DNA from: Desulfovibrio desulfuricans
Lineage (GTDB): Bacteria > Desulfobacterota > Desulfovibrionia > Desulfovibrionales > Desulfovibrionaceae
Assembly (NCBI RefSeq): GCF_024460775.1
Contig: NZ_JANFYZ010000021.1
Coordinates: forward strand, 1 to 34,195
Direction of reading: 5' to 3'
Length of the DNA: 34,195 bases
The translations under genes were made by a program, and so were the position numbers. Positions 15,748-24,490 of the stretch are shown one piece after another. Positions within the stretch are counted from its first letter, which is position 1. Each line of letters starts with the position of its first letter. The notes under the pieces were generated by a model. That model was not told the origin of the DNA, made no database searches, and saw nothing but the letters and a program-made list of their open reading frames with translations.

Positions 15748-17133
15748 CTAGTTTTTGAGGCTGTGAATCGGCGCAGGAATGCGACCGCCAAGCCCGATAA
15801 AGTCCGTGGCGTCGCCCTTGGGCACGGGGATAATGGCCGCCTTGCCGAGCAGGCCGCCAAAAGACACTTCTTCGCCAACGCCCTTGCCGGGCACGGGAAT
15901 AAGGCGCACAGCCGTGGTCTTGGTGTTGATGACGCCGATGGCCATTTCGTCGGCAATGATGCCGGAAATGGTCGAAGCGGCCGTGTCGCCGGGGATGGCG
16001 ATCATGTCCAGCCCCACAGAGCACACGCTGGTCATGGCTTCCAGCTTTTCAAGGCTGAGCAGGCCGGAGGTGGCCGCGGCCTCGATGCTGGAATCTTCCG
16101 ACACGGGGATAAACGCGCCGGACAGACCGCCCACGGACGAAGAGGCGAACGCGCCGCCCTTTTTCACCGCATCGTTGAGCATGGCCAGCACGGCAGTGGT
16201 GCCGGGCGCGCCAATGCTCGAAAGGCCCATACTTTGGAAAATTTCGCCCACAGAGTCGCCCACCGCAGGCGTGGGAGCCAGGGAAAGGTCGGCCACGCCA
16301 AAGGGCAGGCCCAGACGGGTGGCCACTTCGGTACCGATCATTTCGCCCACGCGCGTCACCTTGTAGGCCGTGCGCTTGATGACTTCGGCCATGTCCAGCA
16401 GGGTAAGGCGGCCGCCCTTGCCGTTGTGCCCGGCTTCGCGGGCGCGATCCAGGGCTTTTTTGACCACGCCGGGGCCGGAAACACCCACGTTGATAACAAC
16501 GTCAGGCTCGCCCACGCCAAGGTAAGCGCCAGCCATGAAGGGAACATCCTGCGGAATATTGGCAAAAACCACCAGCTTTGCGCAGCCGATGCCGCCGCGT
16601 TCGGCGGTGGCTTCGGCCACCTTGAGGATCTGTTGACCCATGAGGGCCACAGCATCCATATTGATGCCGCTGCGCGACGAAGCCACGTTGATGGATGAGC
16701 AGATGCGGTCGGTTTCGGCCAGTGCCTGGGGCAGCGCCTCAATCAGGGCGCGGTCGCCCTTGGCAAAGCCCTTTTCCACCAAAGCAGAAAAACCGCCCAG
16801 GAAATCAACGCCAGCTTCCTTGGCCGCCTCGTCAAGGGCCTTGCACACGCGCACCATGCCATCCGGGCCAAAGGGCGCGCCCACCACGGCAATGGGGCTC
16901 ACGCTGATGCGTTTGTTCACCACGGGGATGCCGTATTTGTCGCCCACTTCGTTGCACACGCTCACGAGCTGCGAGGCGTAGCGGCGCAGCTTGGCCTTAA
17001 CGTTGGCGGTAAAAAGATCAAGGTCGTGGCTGACGCAGTCAAACAGGCTCACGCCAAGGGTGACTGTGCGCACGTCAAGATGCTCGTTGCGGAGCATGTT
17101 CAGGGTGCTTATAACTTCGCGTTCTGAAAGCAT
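15748..17133 (-). CDS. UPF0210 / DUF711 (PFL-like) family protein
   Basis: This 461-residue soluble protein belongs to the UPF0210 (DUF711) family, structurally related to glycyl-radical enzymes but without their radical chemistry. Distinctive segments include [16 protein letters not shown], the [13 protein letters not shown] strand, [33 protein letters not shown] and the C-terminal [21 protein letters not shown]. Length is typical. AGGAAG precedes the ATG. It lies 177 nt downstream of a two-ACT-domain protein on the same strand. UPF0210 and ACT-domain genes are paired in many bacteria and archaea, so the association looks functional. The biochemical role of the family is not known to me. Confidence 0.9.
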   Translation of the reverse strand: MLSEREVISTLNMLRNEHLDVRTVTLGVSLFDCVSHDLDLFTANVKAKLRRYASQLVSVCNEVGDKYGIPVVNKRISVSPIAVVGAPFGPDGMVRVCKALDEAAKEAGVDFLGGFSALVEKGFAKGDRALIEALPQALAETDRICSSINVASSRSGINMDAVALMGQQILKVAEATAERGGIGCAKLVVFANIPQDVPFMAGAYLGVGEPDVVINVGVSGPGVVKKALDRAREAGHNGKGGRLTLLDMAEVIKRTAYKVTRVGEMIGTEVATRLGLPFGVADLSLAPTPAVGDSVGEIFQSMGLSSIGAPGTTAVLAMLNDAVKKGGAFASSSVGGLSGAFIPVSEDSSIEAAATSGLLSLEKLEAMTSVCSVGLDMIAIPGDTAASTISGIIADEMAIGVINTKTTAVRLIPVPGKGVGEEVSFGGLLGKAAIIPVPKGDATDFIGLGGRIPAPIHSLKN

Positions 17134-17310
17134 GGAGGTCTTCCTGTATGTTCGGGCTGTCGGCCTGCCATATGGCGGCCCCGCCCGGAAGGCGGTTTTG
17201 CCCTGACGCGCAATACCGCGCGCTCAGGGGAATGTGCATCGTGTCTGAAACCGGGTCGCGCCCTGTTTCAGGCGCAGACCGGTGGTGCATGCGCCTCGGC
17301 AACGTGAGGC

Positions 17311-17871
17311 CTAAAAAGAATTCACCCGATGCACAGCCTCAAAAATATCCCTGTGCTGGGCGCTGACGCGCAGGTCGCGCTTCTGCCCTTCGCAGTCAAG
17401 CTCGCGGCGCAGGCGGCCCATGTCAACGCTGTCAGGCACCATGACCTCAAACACAAAAAGCGCATGGTTGTTGCCGCCCTCGCCCAGAATGGCCTTGAGA
17501 CTCTCAATGTTCACGCCGTGCTGGGCAAACACGCGGCTCATGGCGGCGATAAGACCGGGCTTGTCCGGCCCGTCGGCAGTGACCACAAAGGGTTCGCAGT
17601 GCAGGTCTGTGCCCCACTGCCCCTTGATGGCGGGCCGCACGAGGACGGAAAGATCAACCTTGGCGGATTCCAGCCCGGCGCTCAGCTTGGCGCGCAGGGT
17701 TTCCGCGTTTTCTTCCGGCGCTGCAACAACAAAGATAGCAGCAAACTCGCCGGAGAGGATGGTCTGGGTCACTTCTTCGATGTTGCAGCCGCTGTCTTCG
17801 AGAATGCGGCTGACAGTGGCCACCACGCCGGGGCAGTCGCGCCCCAGAAAGGAGGCTGTAAATTTTTGCAT
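17311..17871 (-). CDS. Two-ACT-domain regulatory protein (GcvR-like)
   Basis: This 186-residue protein has two tandem ACT domains. The first is at about 3-80, with GRDCPGVVATVSRILEDSGCNIEEV. The second is at about 94-175, with GPDKPGLIAAMSRVFAQHGVNIESL. ACT domains bind small ligands, mostly amino acids. The layout resembles the glycine-cleavage repressor GcvR and the ACT partner (UPF0237) of UPF0210 proteins, but there is no DNA-binding domain. AAGGAAAG precedes the ATG. The UPF0210 gene follows on the same strand after 177 nt, which includes a weak GC hairpin (17201-17228) without a T-run. A candidate promoter (17934-17963) and a terminator-like leader hairpin (17885-17912) lie upstream, suggesting control by attenuation. 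Confidence 0.88.
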   Translation of the reverse strand: MQKFTASFLGRDCPGVVATVSRILEDSGCNIEEVTQTILSGEFAAIFVVAAPEENAETLRAKLSAGLESAKVDLSVLVRPAIKGQWGTDLHCEPFVVTADGPDKPGLIAAMSRVFAQHGVNIESLKAILGEGGNNHALFVFEVMVPDSVDMGRLRRELDCEGQKRDLRVSAQHRDIFEAVHRVNSF

Positions 17872-17884
17872 GACGCTTTCCTTG

Positions 17885-17912
17885 AAAAAGCCGTCAGCTT
17901 GATTCTGACGGC
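17885..17912 (-). promoter_or_regulatory. Terminator-like leader hairpin (possible attenuator)
   Basis: On the minus strand, GCCGTCAG (17912-17905) pairs perfectly with CTGACGGC (17897-17890) around a 7-nt loop, followed at once by five T (17889-17885). It lies in the leader of the ACT gene, whose ribosome site follows immediately and whose ATG is at 17871. No minus-strand gene lies upstream that it could terminate. Confidence 0.55.
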
Positions 17913-17933
17913 GGTTGTATCGTGTAAAAGGGC

Positions 17934-17963
17934 TTTATATACGTAAACAGGTCAAAACTTCAA
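17934..17963 (-). promoter_or_regulatory. Candidate sigma-70 promoter for the ACT/UPF0210 genes
   Basis: On the minus strand TTGAAG (17963-17958), an 18-bp spacer and TATAAA (17939-17934) give 4/6 and 5/6 matches. The predicted start near 17927 leaves about 55 nt of leader that is largely filled by the hairpin at 17885-17912. Confidence 0.45.
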
Positions 17964-18103
17964 GGGGGCGCAAAGCCCCGACTGGCGCGGATATAAGCCG
18001 CTGCCTGCATTGATGTTTCCTGCTGCGCCAGAGTCGCATCAACAGCAGAAGCATCCAACAAAGCATTATGTTACAGCAAGTTGCAGACACATTCCTCACA
18101 ATC

Positions 18104-18132
18104 TTGACGCCCAAGCGTGAATGGCATATCGT
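18104..18132 (+). promoter_or_regulatory. Candidate sigma-70 promoter for lysS
   Basis: TTGACG (18104-18109), a 17-bp spacer and TATCGT (18127-18132) give 5/6 and 4/6 matches. The predicted start is near 18139. If correct, the ATG at 18121 cannot be the lysS start, which favours GTG 18172 or ATG 18247/18253. Confidence 0.45.
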
Positions 18133-18172
18133 AACGCTCCTTTCAGGTATGGGCCACTCAGGAGTCGTTACG
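18130..18172 (+). promoter_or_regulatory. Inverted repeat covering the lysS ribosome binding site
   Basis: CGTAACGCTCCT (18130-18141) pairs with AGGAG-T-CGTTACG (18160-18172), 12 bp with a single-base bulge and an 18-nt loop. As RNA it would bury the Shine-Dalgarno AGGAG (18160-18164) and the first base of the GTG start. As DNA it overlaps the end of the candidate -10 element and could be an operator. Confidence 0.55.
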
Positions 18173-19758
18173 TGGATACTCGGGAAAAGAAAAACAGCAA
18201 GCCGGCTATCAAGCTGGGTACCAAGTCGCAGCATGCGGGATATTTTATGCCCATGCTGGAAAGTTTCGCCGCGCGCGAAGGCCTCAACGAAGTTGTCAAA
18301 AACAGAGTTGTCAAATCGTGCGACCTTTTGGATGCGGGCGTACCGCTTTTCCCCAACGACTTCCGCAAGGAACACGACGTTGCCTGGGTGCTGGACAAAT
18401 TCGGCGCTCTTGAAGGCGAATCCCTGGACAGCCAGGAAGACGTGTTTGCCATTGCGGGCCGCATAGTTTCCCTGCGCTCGTTCGGCAAGGTGGCCTTCTT
18501 CCATATTATGGACCAGAGTGGCCGCATCCAGTGTTACGCCTCGCGCGAACACATGGATGAAGAGAACTACACAGTGGTCAAAAAGCTCGACGTGGGCGAC
18601 ATCGTGGGCGTTTCCGGCCACCTGTTCCGCACCAAGACGGGCGAACTCACCATTGCCTGCCGCAAAATCAAGCTCATCACGCGCTCCATGCGTCCCCTGC
18701 CGGAAAAATATCACGGCCTCACAGACATGGAAACGCGCTACCGCCAGCGTTACGTTGACCTTATCGTCACGCCGCGCGCGCGAGAGATTTTCTTCAAACG
18801 CAGCCTGATTGTGCGCGAATTCCGCCGCTTTATGGAAGACCACGGCTTTATGGAAGTGGAAACTCCCATGATGCAGCCGCTGGCTGGCGGCGCTGCGGCC
18901 AAGCCTTTCAAAACGCACCACAATGCCCTTGATCTGCCCCTGTTTTTGCGTATTGCGCCTGAACTCTACCTCAAACGGCTGCTGGTGGGCGGATTTGAAA
19001 AGGTCTTTGAGCTGAACCGCAACTTCCGCAACGAAGGCATAGACACGCGCCATAATCCGGAATTCACCATGTGCGAATTCTACTGGGCCTATGCCACGTT
19101 TGAAGACCTCATGGACTTTACGGAACAGCTTTTTGCCCATCTTGCCATGACGGCCTGCGGCACAACAGTTGTGCCCTATCAGGGCGAAATGATCGACCTC
19201 ACGCCCGGCAAGTGGACGCGCCTCAGCTTCTACGATTCGCTCACCCAGGTCGGTGGGCATTCGCCGGAATTCTACAACGATTACGGCAAGGTCAAGGCCT
19301 ACATCCGTTCACGCGGGGAAAAGGCCGCCGACAGCGAAAGCCTGCAAAAGCTGCATGCCAAACTTTTTGATCTTGATGTGGAAGGCAAGCTCATTCAGCC
19401 CCACTTCATCTATCATTACCCAACGGAAATCTCGCCGCTTTCACGCCGCAATGACGAGCATCCGGAACTGACGGACCGCTTTGAGCTGTTCATCACCGGG
19501 CGCGAGCTTTCCAACGCATTTTCCGAGCTCAATGATCCTGTGGATCAGCGCCTGCGCTTTGAAGATCAGGTGCGCGAACGCGAAGCGGGCGATGACGAGG
19601 CCCACAGCATGGATCAGGATTATCTGCGCGCCCTTGAATACGGCATGCCTCCGGCTGCAGGGCAGGGCGTGGGCATTGACCGCCTCGTGATGCTGCTTAC
19701 CGACTGCGCCTCAATCCGCGAAGTTATTCTCTTCCCCTTGCTGCGCCCGGAAGTGTAG
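18172..19758 (+). CDS. lysS: Lysyl-tRNA synthetase (class II)
   Basis: This class II enzyme charges tRNA-Lys with lysine. An N-terminal OB-fold anticodon-binding domain (centred on VFAIAGRIVSLRSFGKVAFFHIMD) is followed by the catalytic core. Motif 1 is FMEVETPMMQPLAGGAAAKPF, motif 2 is FRNEGIDTRHNPEFTMCEFY and motif 3 is GQGVGIDRLVMLL. I chose GTG 18172 because AGGAG lies 7 nt upstream; it gives 528 residues. ATG 18247 or 18253 (about 501-503 residues, closer to the usual length) is a realistic alternative, and ATG 18121 is unlikely. It is divergent from the ACT/UPF0210 pair. An inverted repeat covers the proposed ribosome site, and a strong terminator follows the gene. Confidence 0.93.
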   Translation: MDTREKKNSKPAIKLGTKSQHAGYFMPMLESFAAREGLNEVVKNRVVKSCDLLDAGVPLFPNDFRKEHDVAWVLDKFGALEGESLDSQEDVFAIAGRIVSLRSFGKVAFFHIMDQSGRIQCYASREHMDEENYTVVKKLDVGDIVGVSGHLFRTKTGELTIACRKIKLITRSMRPLPEKYHGLTDMETRYRQRYVDLIVTPRAREIFFKRSLIVREFRRFMEDHGFMEVETPMMQPLAGGAAAKPFKTHHNALDLPLFLRIAPELYLKRLLVGGFEKVFELNRNFRNEGIDTRHNPEFTMCEFYWAYATFEDLMDFTEQLFAHLAMTACGTTVVPYQGEMIDLTPGKWTRLSFYDSLTQVGGHSPEFYNDYGKVKAYIRSRGEKAADSESLQKLHAKLFDLDVEGKLIQPHFIYHYPTEISPLSRRNDEHPELTDRFELFITGRELSNAFSELNDPVDQRLRFEDQVREREAGDDEAHSMDQDYLRALEYGMPPAAGQGVGIDRLVMLLTDCASIREVILFPLLRPEV

Positions 19759-19818
19759 AACGATAGGGTGCCACTTTATTTGACCGTCTGTAAAAAGTAT
19801 TGATACGATTGCTCAGCA

Positions 19819-19850
19819 AAGCGCCGCCTTATTGGCGGCGCTTTTTTGTT
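19819..19850 (+). terminator. Intrinsic terminator after lysS
   Basis: AAGCGCCGCC (19819-19828) pairs perfectly with GGCGGCGCTT (19834-19843) around a 5-nt loop, followed by a T-rich run (TTTTTT at 19842-19847, then GTTTTT). Confidence 0.92.
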
Positions 19851-19929
19851 TTTCAGCAATTTTAACCATATACAGATTCGGTCCCCCATAAAAACTTGCC
19901 GGTCAAAAAACATTTTTGAATCAAAGGCA

Positions 19930-19956
19930 TATACTATTGTCGCCTCTGGTCGATAA
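19930..19956 (+). promoter_or_regulatory. Candidate sigma-28 (FliA-type) promoter for chemoreceptor 2
   Basis: TATACTAT (19930-19937), an 11-bp spacer and GTCGATAA (19949-19956) match the flagellar sigma-28 consensus TAAAGTTT-N11-GCCGATAA, with 7/8 in the -10 element and exact spacing; the -35 element is weaker. It sits about 90 nt before the chemoreceptor ATG, and such genes are usual sigma-28 targets. Confidence 0.5.
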
Positions 19957-20048
19957 TTATACTCATAAAAGTGTAAACCAAGTTCATTGGGCATGTTTTC
20001 GCGCAGGGCGCATACATTTATCGCATTGGCTTGGGCAAGGAGGTTCTT

Positions 20049-22142
20049 ATGAAAATTGGGCTGCTGGGCAAGATGCTCCTGTCCATTCTTACTCCGGCAA
20101 TTGCAGGGCTGCTGCTGGTTGCTGGTGTGAGCTATAAAATTTCTGAAAGCAACTTGCGCGAGCAGATTATCAACGATGCAAGAGCGCTGCTGCGCTGCCA
20201 AAGCATCGGCCTGCATGCCATGCTAACAGTGATGGAAGAGTCGCTCTCCATGGTTGCCGCCGATAACAGGATCATTTTATATCTTGATGCAGTCAACGAT
20301 AAAATGCCTGAAGTCATGACGCGCACATTGTTCAACGATGCAGATGCTGCACTCAATACATTTGTGACGCTCAATTCCAACTTTGAATTTTGCGGTGTTG
20401 CCGGGAGGGACGGCATAGCCATTGCCCATCACCTGGCAGGCGAAAAACACCCCAGCAAATCCGTGGGAGTAAGTTTTACAGACCGCTCTTACTACCAGCG
20501 CGCCATGCAGGGCCAGAAGACCATTACTGGCGTGATCAGCAAAACCACAGGCAAGGTTGCAACTATCATCGGCCTGCCCATCATGCGCAATGGCAAGCCC
20601 GAAGGTCTTGTGTGGGCAGGCATCGACAACGAAAATCTCGCCCAGACAACTACAAACCAGATCGATTTCGGCACCAAGGGCGGCATCTATGCCTATGACA
20701 CCAAGGGCATAATGATGCTGAACCGCGACATCAAGACATTTGGGCGGGATGACAGCAAAAAACCCTATGTTGCGGAAATACTGAAAAATCCAGAGGGATT
20801 GGTACGATTTACGGGCGAAGACGGGGGCAATAAAACAGTCTTTTACAGGGCCATGCCCGAAGTCGGCTGGATTCTTTGCCTGGAAGTGGACAGAGACGAA
20901 ATTTACACACCCATGCGGATAATGCTGGGCAACTCCATGATGCTGACTTTTGCAAGCGCCCTTGTGGTCGGACTGATCATCTTCTTTGCGGCGCGGGCCA
21001 TCGCGCGACTGCTCAGGAGCATTTCCGGTATTGCGGAATCCGTTGCAGAAGGACGCCTTGAAACAACCCCTGCAGAAAAAGCCATGCTCTTTGCCGCAGA
21101 AAAACGCCGTGATGAATTCAGCACGCTGGCATCTGGCATGGAACACATGGTCGGCAATATCAAAACGCTGTTGCAGGAAAGTGAACAAAAAGCCAGAGAC
21201 GCCCAGCAGGCAACGGAAGAAGCCAGGCTTGCCACCGCACGCGCGGAAGAAGCGGCCCAAAGGGCAGAAAATGCCAAGCGGGAAGGCATGCTCGCTGCAG
21301 CGGGGCAACTGGAAGAAGTGGTCGCCATCATTTCTGCTGCCTCAAGCCAGCTTTCCGGGCAGATTGAGCAGTCGGACCAGATAGCCGCGCAGTCGGCCCA
21401 GCGCCTCAGCGAGGCAGCAACTGCCATGAATCAGATGAATGTGACCGTGCAGGAAGTGGCCCGTAATGCTTCTTCGGCCTCGGCAGTCTCTGCCGAAACG
21501 CGCACCAATGCTGAAAGCGGCGCAAGCATTGTGGAAAGCGCCCTCCAAAGCATCGGGCAGGTGCAAAAGGTTTCGCTGGCGCTCAAGGACGATATGACCA
21601 AGCTGAACCAGCATGCCCAGGCAATTACCCAAATCATGAACGTGATCTCGGACATTGCCGACCAGACCAACCTGCTAGCCCTTAACGCAGCCATCGAAGC
21701 TGCCCGCGCGGGCGACGCCGGGCGCGGTTTTGCTGTGGTGGCCGATGAAGTGCGCAAGCTGGCGGAAAAAACCATGGCCTCCACCAATGACGTGGGCAAT
21801 GCGATCTCTGCCATTCAGCAGAGCGCTTCGCAGAGCGTGGCCGCCATGGACAAGGCCCTGACGGAAGTAAATACGGCCACCGAATTTGCCAACCAGTCGG
21901 GTGCCGCCCTGCGGGATATTGTGAGCAATGTGGAAGCCACTGCCGATCAGGTAAGCGCCATTGCCACCGCAAGCGAGGAACAATCCGCCGCCAGCGAGGA
22001 AATCAACCAGTCCATCGTGCAGGTCAACGCCATGTCCGGGCAGACTTCGCAGGCGATGGGCCAGGCCACAAAGGCCGTGGCCGACCTTGCCCAGCAGGCG
22101 CGCAGGCTGAGCGAACTTATTGAGGCTATGAAACGGGGCTAA
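20049..22142 (+). CDS. Methyl-accepting chemotaxis protein with periplasmic Cache domain (paralogue)
   Basis: This 697-residue chemoreceptor has the same plan as the 12477-14567 gene: TM1 (about 8-28), a dCache-type periplasmic domain with [15 protein letters not shown]2 (about 296-316), HAMP, a coiled coil and the signalling domain with the [23 protein letters not shown] signature. The C-terminus is again MKRG, without a pentapeptide tether. GGAGG precedes the ATG by 6 nt. The signalling half is almost the same as the other gene, while the Cache domain is clearly diverged (for example the region around residues 60-140), so it probably senses a different ligand. The upstream region holds a sigma-28-like promoter and a strong terminator follows. 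Confidence 0.94.
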   Translation: MKIGLLGKMLLSILTPAIAGLLLVAGVSYKISESNLREQIINDARALLRCQSIGLHAMLTVMEESLSMVAADNRIILYLDAVNDKMPEVMTRTLFNDADAALNTFVTLNSNFEFCGVAGRDGIAIAHHLAGEKHPSKSVGVSFTDRSYYQRAMQGQKTITGVISKTTGKVATIIGLPIMRNGKPEGLVWAGIDNENLAQTTTNQIDFGTKGGIYAYDTKGIMMLNRDIKTFGRDDSKKPYVAEILKNPEGLVRFTGEDGGNKTVFYRAMPEVGWILCLEVDRDEIYTPMRIMLGNSMMLTFASALVVGLIIFFAARAIARLLRSISGIAESVAEGRLETTPAEKAMLFAAEKRRDEFSTLASGMEHMVGNIKTLLQESEQKARDAQQATEEARLATARAEEAAQRAENAKREGMLAAAGQLEEVVAIISAASSQLSGQIEQSDQIAAQSAQRLSEAATAMNQMNVTVQEVARNASSASAVSAETRTNAESGASIVESALQSIGQVQKVSLALKDDMTKLNQHAQAITQIMNVISDIADQTNLLALNAAIEAARAGDAGRGFAVVADEVRKLAEKTMASTNDVGNAISAIQQSASQSVAAMDKALTEVNTATEFANQSGAALRDIVSNVEATADQVSAIATASEEQSAASEEINQSIVQVNAMSGQTSQAMGQATKAVADLAQQARRLSELIEAMKRG

Positions 22143-22565
22143 CACCCGGAACAATAAAACTTGTGGATGATCAGCCTTGTCCCTGAGGACAATAACGAAA
22201 AGAGGCCCCCGGCCTGGTTTGTCAACCAGCCGGGGGCTTTTGCCTGGTAGGTATCCTGCTAATGGGGATTTTTTCAAAATCAACACCAGACTGAAAAGAA
22301 CTGGCAACAGGCAGAATGGTACAACGGAACCGTCTGTGTTCTAGCGGCAACGCCGGATACGCGCCAGTCTGGCACCTTCTCCCCTCCGAGGGGCTGCACC
22401 GGGTACCTGCCCTTGACAGTGCCCTGCTGCGGGAAGTTTGCTCCAGGTACAAACAGTTGCGCGCTGCCTGCCAGCGGCAATCCCTGACGCAATTGGCTTG
22501 CCTTGCGGCAACGCAATGCCCCAGGTCTAAAATAACTCTTGAATATCCGGGCAAGGTGGGACAAT
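22143..22565. other. Intergenic region between chemoreceptor 2 and the Lol genes
   Basis: Apart from the terminator at 22204-22242 it holds no gene that I can support. A small hairpin CCCCT-CCG-AGGGG lies at 22381-22393. A good -35 (TTGACA, 22413-22418) has no acceptable -10 at 16-18 bp. TAAAAT (22528-22533) could be a -10, with TTGCGG at 19 bp. The Lol operon promoter must lie here but cannot be fixed by eye. No tRNA-like fold was seen. Confidence 0.45.
22204..22242 (+). terminator. Intrinsic terminator after chemoreceptor 2
   Basis: GCCCCCGGCCTGGTT (22206-22220) pairs with AACCAGCCGGGGGC (22224-22237), allowing one bulged C, with a 3-4-nt loop, followed by TTTT and then G. Confidence 0.85.
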
Positions 22566-23801
22566 ATGCCGCAAATGTCATTTGAACTATTCGTTGCCCT
22601 GCGCTACCTCTTTTCGAGGCGAAAGCAGACATTCATCTACATCATATCGATCATGTCCATTCTGGGCGTGGCTATCGGCGTTGGTGCGCTGGTGGTGGTG
22701 CTTGGCGTGTACAACGGCCTCACCACCGACATGCGGGACAAAATCCTCGGGGCCAATGCCCACGCCATTGTCATGTCCTATATCCCCTCGGCCTTTGAGA
22801 ACCGCAGCGACCTTCTGGATCGGGTGCGTTCTGTCAAGGGCGTGACCGGGGCAACCCCCTTTATTTACACAGAAGTCATGCTTTCCGCTGGCGGCGGCGT
22901 CAAGGGCGTTGTCTTGCGGGGCATTGACCCGAAGTCGGCCCCTGCAGTGCTTTCCATGCTGCGCCAGATGCGCGTGGGTTCTGCCGCCGATCTTGAGCGC
23001 GAAGGCGCGCCAGGGCTTATTATTGGCGAGGAACTGGCCAAGCGCCTTGGGCTTGGCATGGGCAGCCGCGTGAATCTGCTTTCGCCCTCAGGGCAAAAGA
23101 CCACCTCAGGCTACGCGCCGCGTGTGCGCCCCTTTGAAGTGGTAGGTATTTTCAAGACTGGCATGTTTGAATACGACTCGTCGCTGGGTTTTGTTACGCT
23201 CAACGCCGCGCGCGATGTGCTGGGCCTGCCGGAAAATTATCTTTCGGGCGTAGAACTGACCGTGGCCGATGTTTACAAGGCGGACAAGACCGCTGCCGAA
23301 GTTTCAACCGAGCTTGGCTCGCCCTTCTACGTGCGCTCATGGATGGAAATGAACGCCAACCTTTTTGCAGCGCTCAAGCTGGAAAAAATCGGCATGTTCA
23401 TTCTGCTGGCCATGGTGGTGCTTATCGGTTCTTTCTCTATTGTAACAACCCTGGTCATGCTGGTTATGGAAAAAACGCGCGACATCGCCATTATGATGTC
23501 CATGGGCGCCACAAGCAGCATGATACGGCGTATTTTCATGTTTCAGGGAACAATCATCGGGGTTATCGGCACATTGCTTGGCTATGCGTTTGGCCTTTCG
23601 CTCGGCTGGCTGCTCAAGCGCTACCAGTTCATCAAACTGCCTGAAAACGTCTATACCCTCGATCATCTGCCCATTATCATCACCCTCTCCGATGTGCTCA
23701 TCATTGGCGCAAGCGCCATGCTGCTGTGTTTTCTGGCCACCCTTTACCCGGCTCGGCAGGCATCGCGCCTGCAACCGGCAGAAGCCCTGCGCTACGAATA
23801 G
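22566..23801 (+). CDS. lolC: Lipoprotein-releasing ABC transporter permease, LolC/LolE family
   Basis: This 411-residue inner-membrane permease of the LolCDE machine extracts lipoproteins from the inner membrane for LolA. It has one N-terminal membrane segment (about 21-47, within the typical FELFVALRYLFSRRKQTFIYIISIMSILGVAIGV start), a large periplasmic domain and three C-terminal segments. The coupling region DIAIMMSMGATSSMIRRIF is the FtsX-type motif, and the end LYPARQASRLQPAEALRYE is typical. AAGGTGG precedes the ATG at 22566; a TTG start at 22539 is rejected. Only one permease gene is present here, so it may form a homodimer as LolF-type permeases do, or a partner may lie elsewhere. LolD follows after two bases. 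Confidence 0.92.
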   Translation: MPQMSFELFVALRYLFSRRKQTFIYIISIMSILGVAIGVGALVVVLGVYNGLTTDMRDKILGANAHAIVMSYIPSAFENRSDLLDRVRSVKGVTGATPFIYTEVMLSAGGGVKGVVLRGIDPKSAPAVLSMLRQMRVGSAADLEREGAPGLIIGEELAKRLGLGMGSRVNLLSPSGQKTTSGYAPRVRPFEVVGIFKTGMFEYDSSLGFVTLNAARDVLGLPENYLSGVELTVADVYKADKTAAEVSTELGSPFYVRSWMEMNANLFAALKLEKIGMFILLAMVVLIGSFSIVTTLVMLVMEKTRDIAIMMSMGATSSMIRRIFMFQGTIIGVIGTLLGYAFGLSLGWLLKRYQFIKLPENVYTLDHLPIIITLSDVLIIGASAMLLCFLATLYPARQASRLQPAEALRYE

Positions 23802-23803
23802 CC

Positions 23804-24490
23804 ATGTCAGCACTCTATACTTTTTCAAACGTGGGCAAAAAATTTGCCACACCCGGTGAAGAGACCGAGATTATCAAGGATATCAACCTGGTTGTGGAAG
23901 AAGGCGAGATGCTCGCCATAGTTGGACAGTCCGGTTCCGGAAAGAGTACCCTCTTGCATCTTATGGGTGCACTTGATACTCCAAGTACGGGCGAGATATG
24001 TTTTGAAGGGCGCAACATGGCGCTCATGAGCGCTGACCAGAAAGCTGCCTTTCGCAACAAGACTCTGGGCTTCGTTTTTCAATTTCATCATCTGCTGCCG
24101 GAATTTTCAGCCCTCGAAAACGTGGCAATGCCGGCAATTATTGGCGGTGCTAAACAAAGCGCCGTAATGAGCCGTGCGCGTGAAATGCTTGACCGCGTGG
24201 GGCTATCGGCGCGTATGGAAAGCAAGATCGCCACTCTCTCGGGCGGCGAACGCCAGCGGGTGGCCATTGCGCGCGCGGTTTTTATGCGACCGCGCGTTCT
24301 GTTGGCTGACGAGCCCACCGGCAATCTGGATGAAGTTACGGGAGCGCAGGTGGGCGCTCTCATGAACGAACTCAACCGTGAATTGGGCATGACCCTCGTT
24401 GTTGTAACGCACAACCGAGAGCTGGCCGCAGGCATGGGCAGAACCCTGGAACTGAAAGCGGGGACATTGTATGAAAAGATTTTTGAATAA
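23804..24490 (+). CDS. lolD: Lipoprotein-releasing ABC transporter ATPase LolD
   Basis: This 228-residue ATPase subunit powers lipoprotein release from the inner membrane. Walker A is GQSGSGKST (41-49), the Q-loop region FVFQFHHLLPEFSALENVAMP is characteristic of LolD, the signature is LSGGE (145-149) and Walker B is VLLADEPTGNLD. The start codon is 2 nt after the permease stop, and there is no strong ribosome site of its own, so translation is probably coupled. Its last 20 bases overlap the start of bamA, giving a tight lolC-lolD-bamA operon that links lipoprotein export to outer-membrane protein assembly. Confidence 0.94.
   Translation: MSALYTFSNVGKKFATPGEETEIIKDINLVVEEGEMLAIVGQSGSGKSTLLHLMGALDTPSTGEICFEGRNMALMSADQKAAFRNKTLGFVFQFHHLLPEFSALENVAMPAIIGGAKQSAVMSRAREMLDRVGLSARMESKIATLSGGERQRVAIARAVFMRPRVLLADEPTGNLDEVTGAQVGALMNELNRELGMTLVVVTHNRELAAGMGRTLELKAGTLYEKIFE

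Noticed and set aside
18121..18171. ATG 18121 as the lysS start
   Set aside because: It has no Shine-Dalgarno, lies within a candidate promoter, and the added residues are unlike the LysRS family.
22413..22442. TTGACA as a -35 for the Lol operon
   Set aside because: No reasonable -10 element occurs 16-18 bp downstream.
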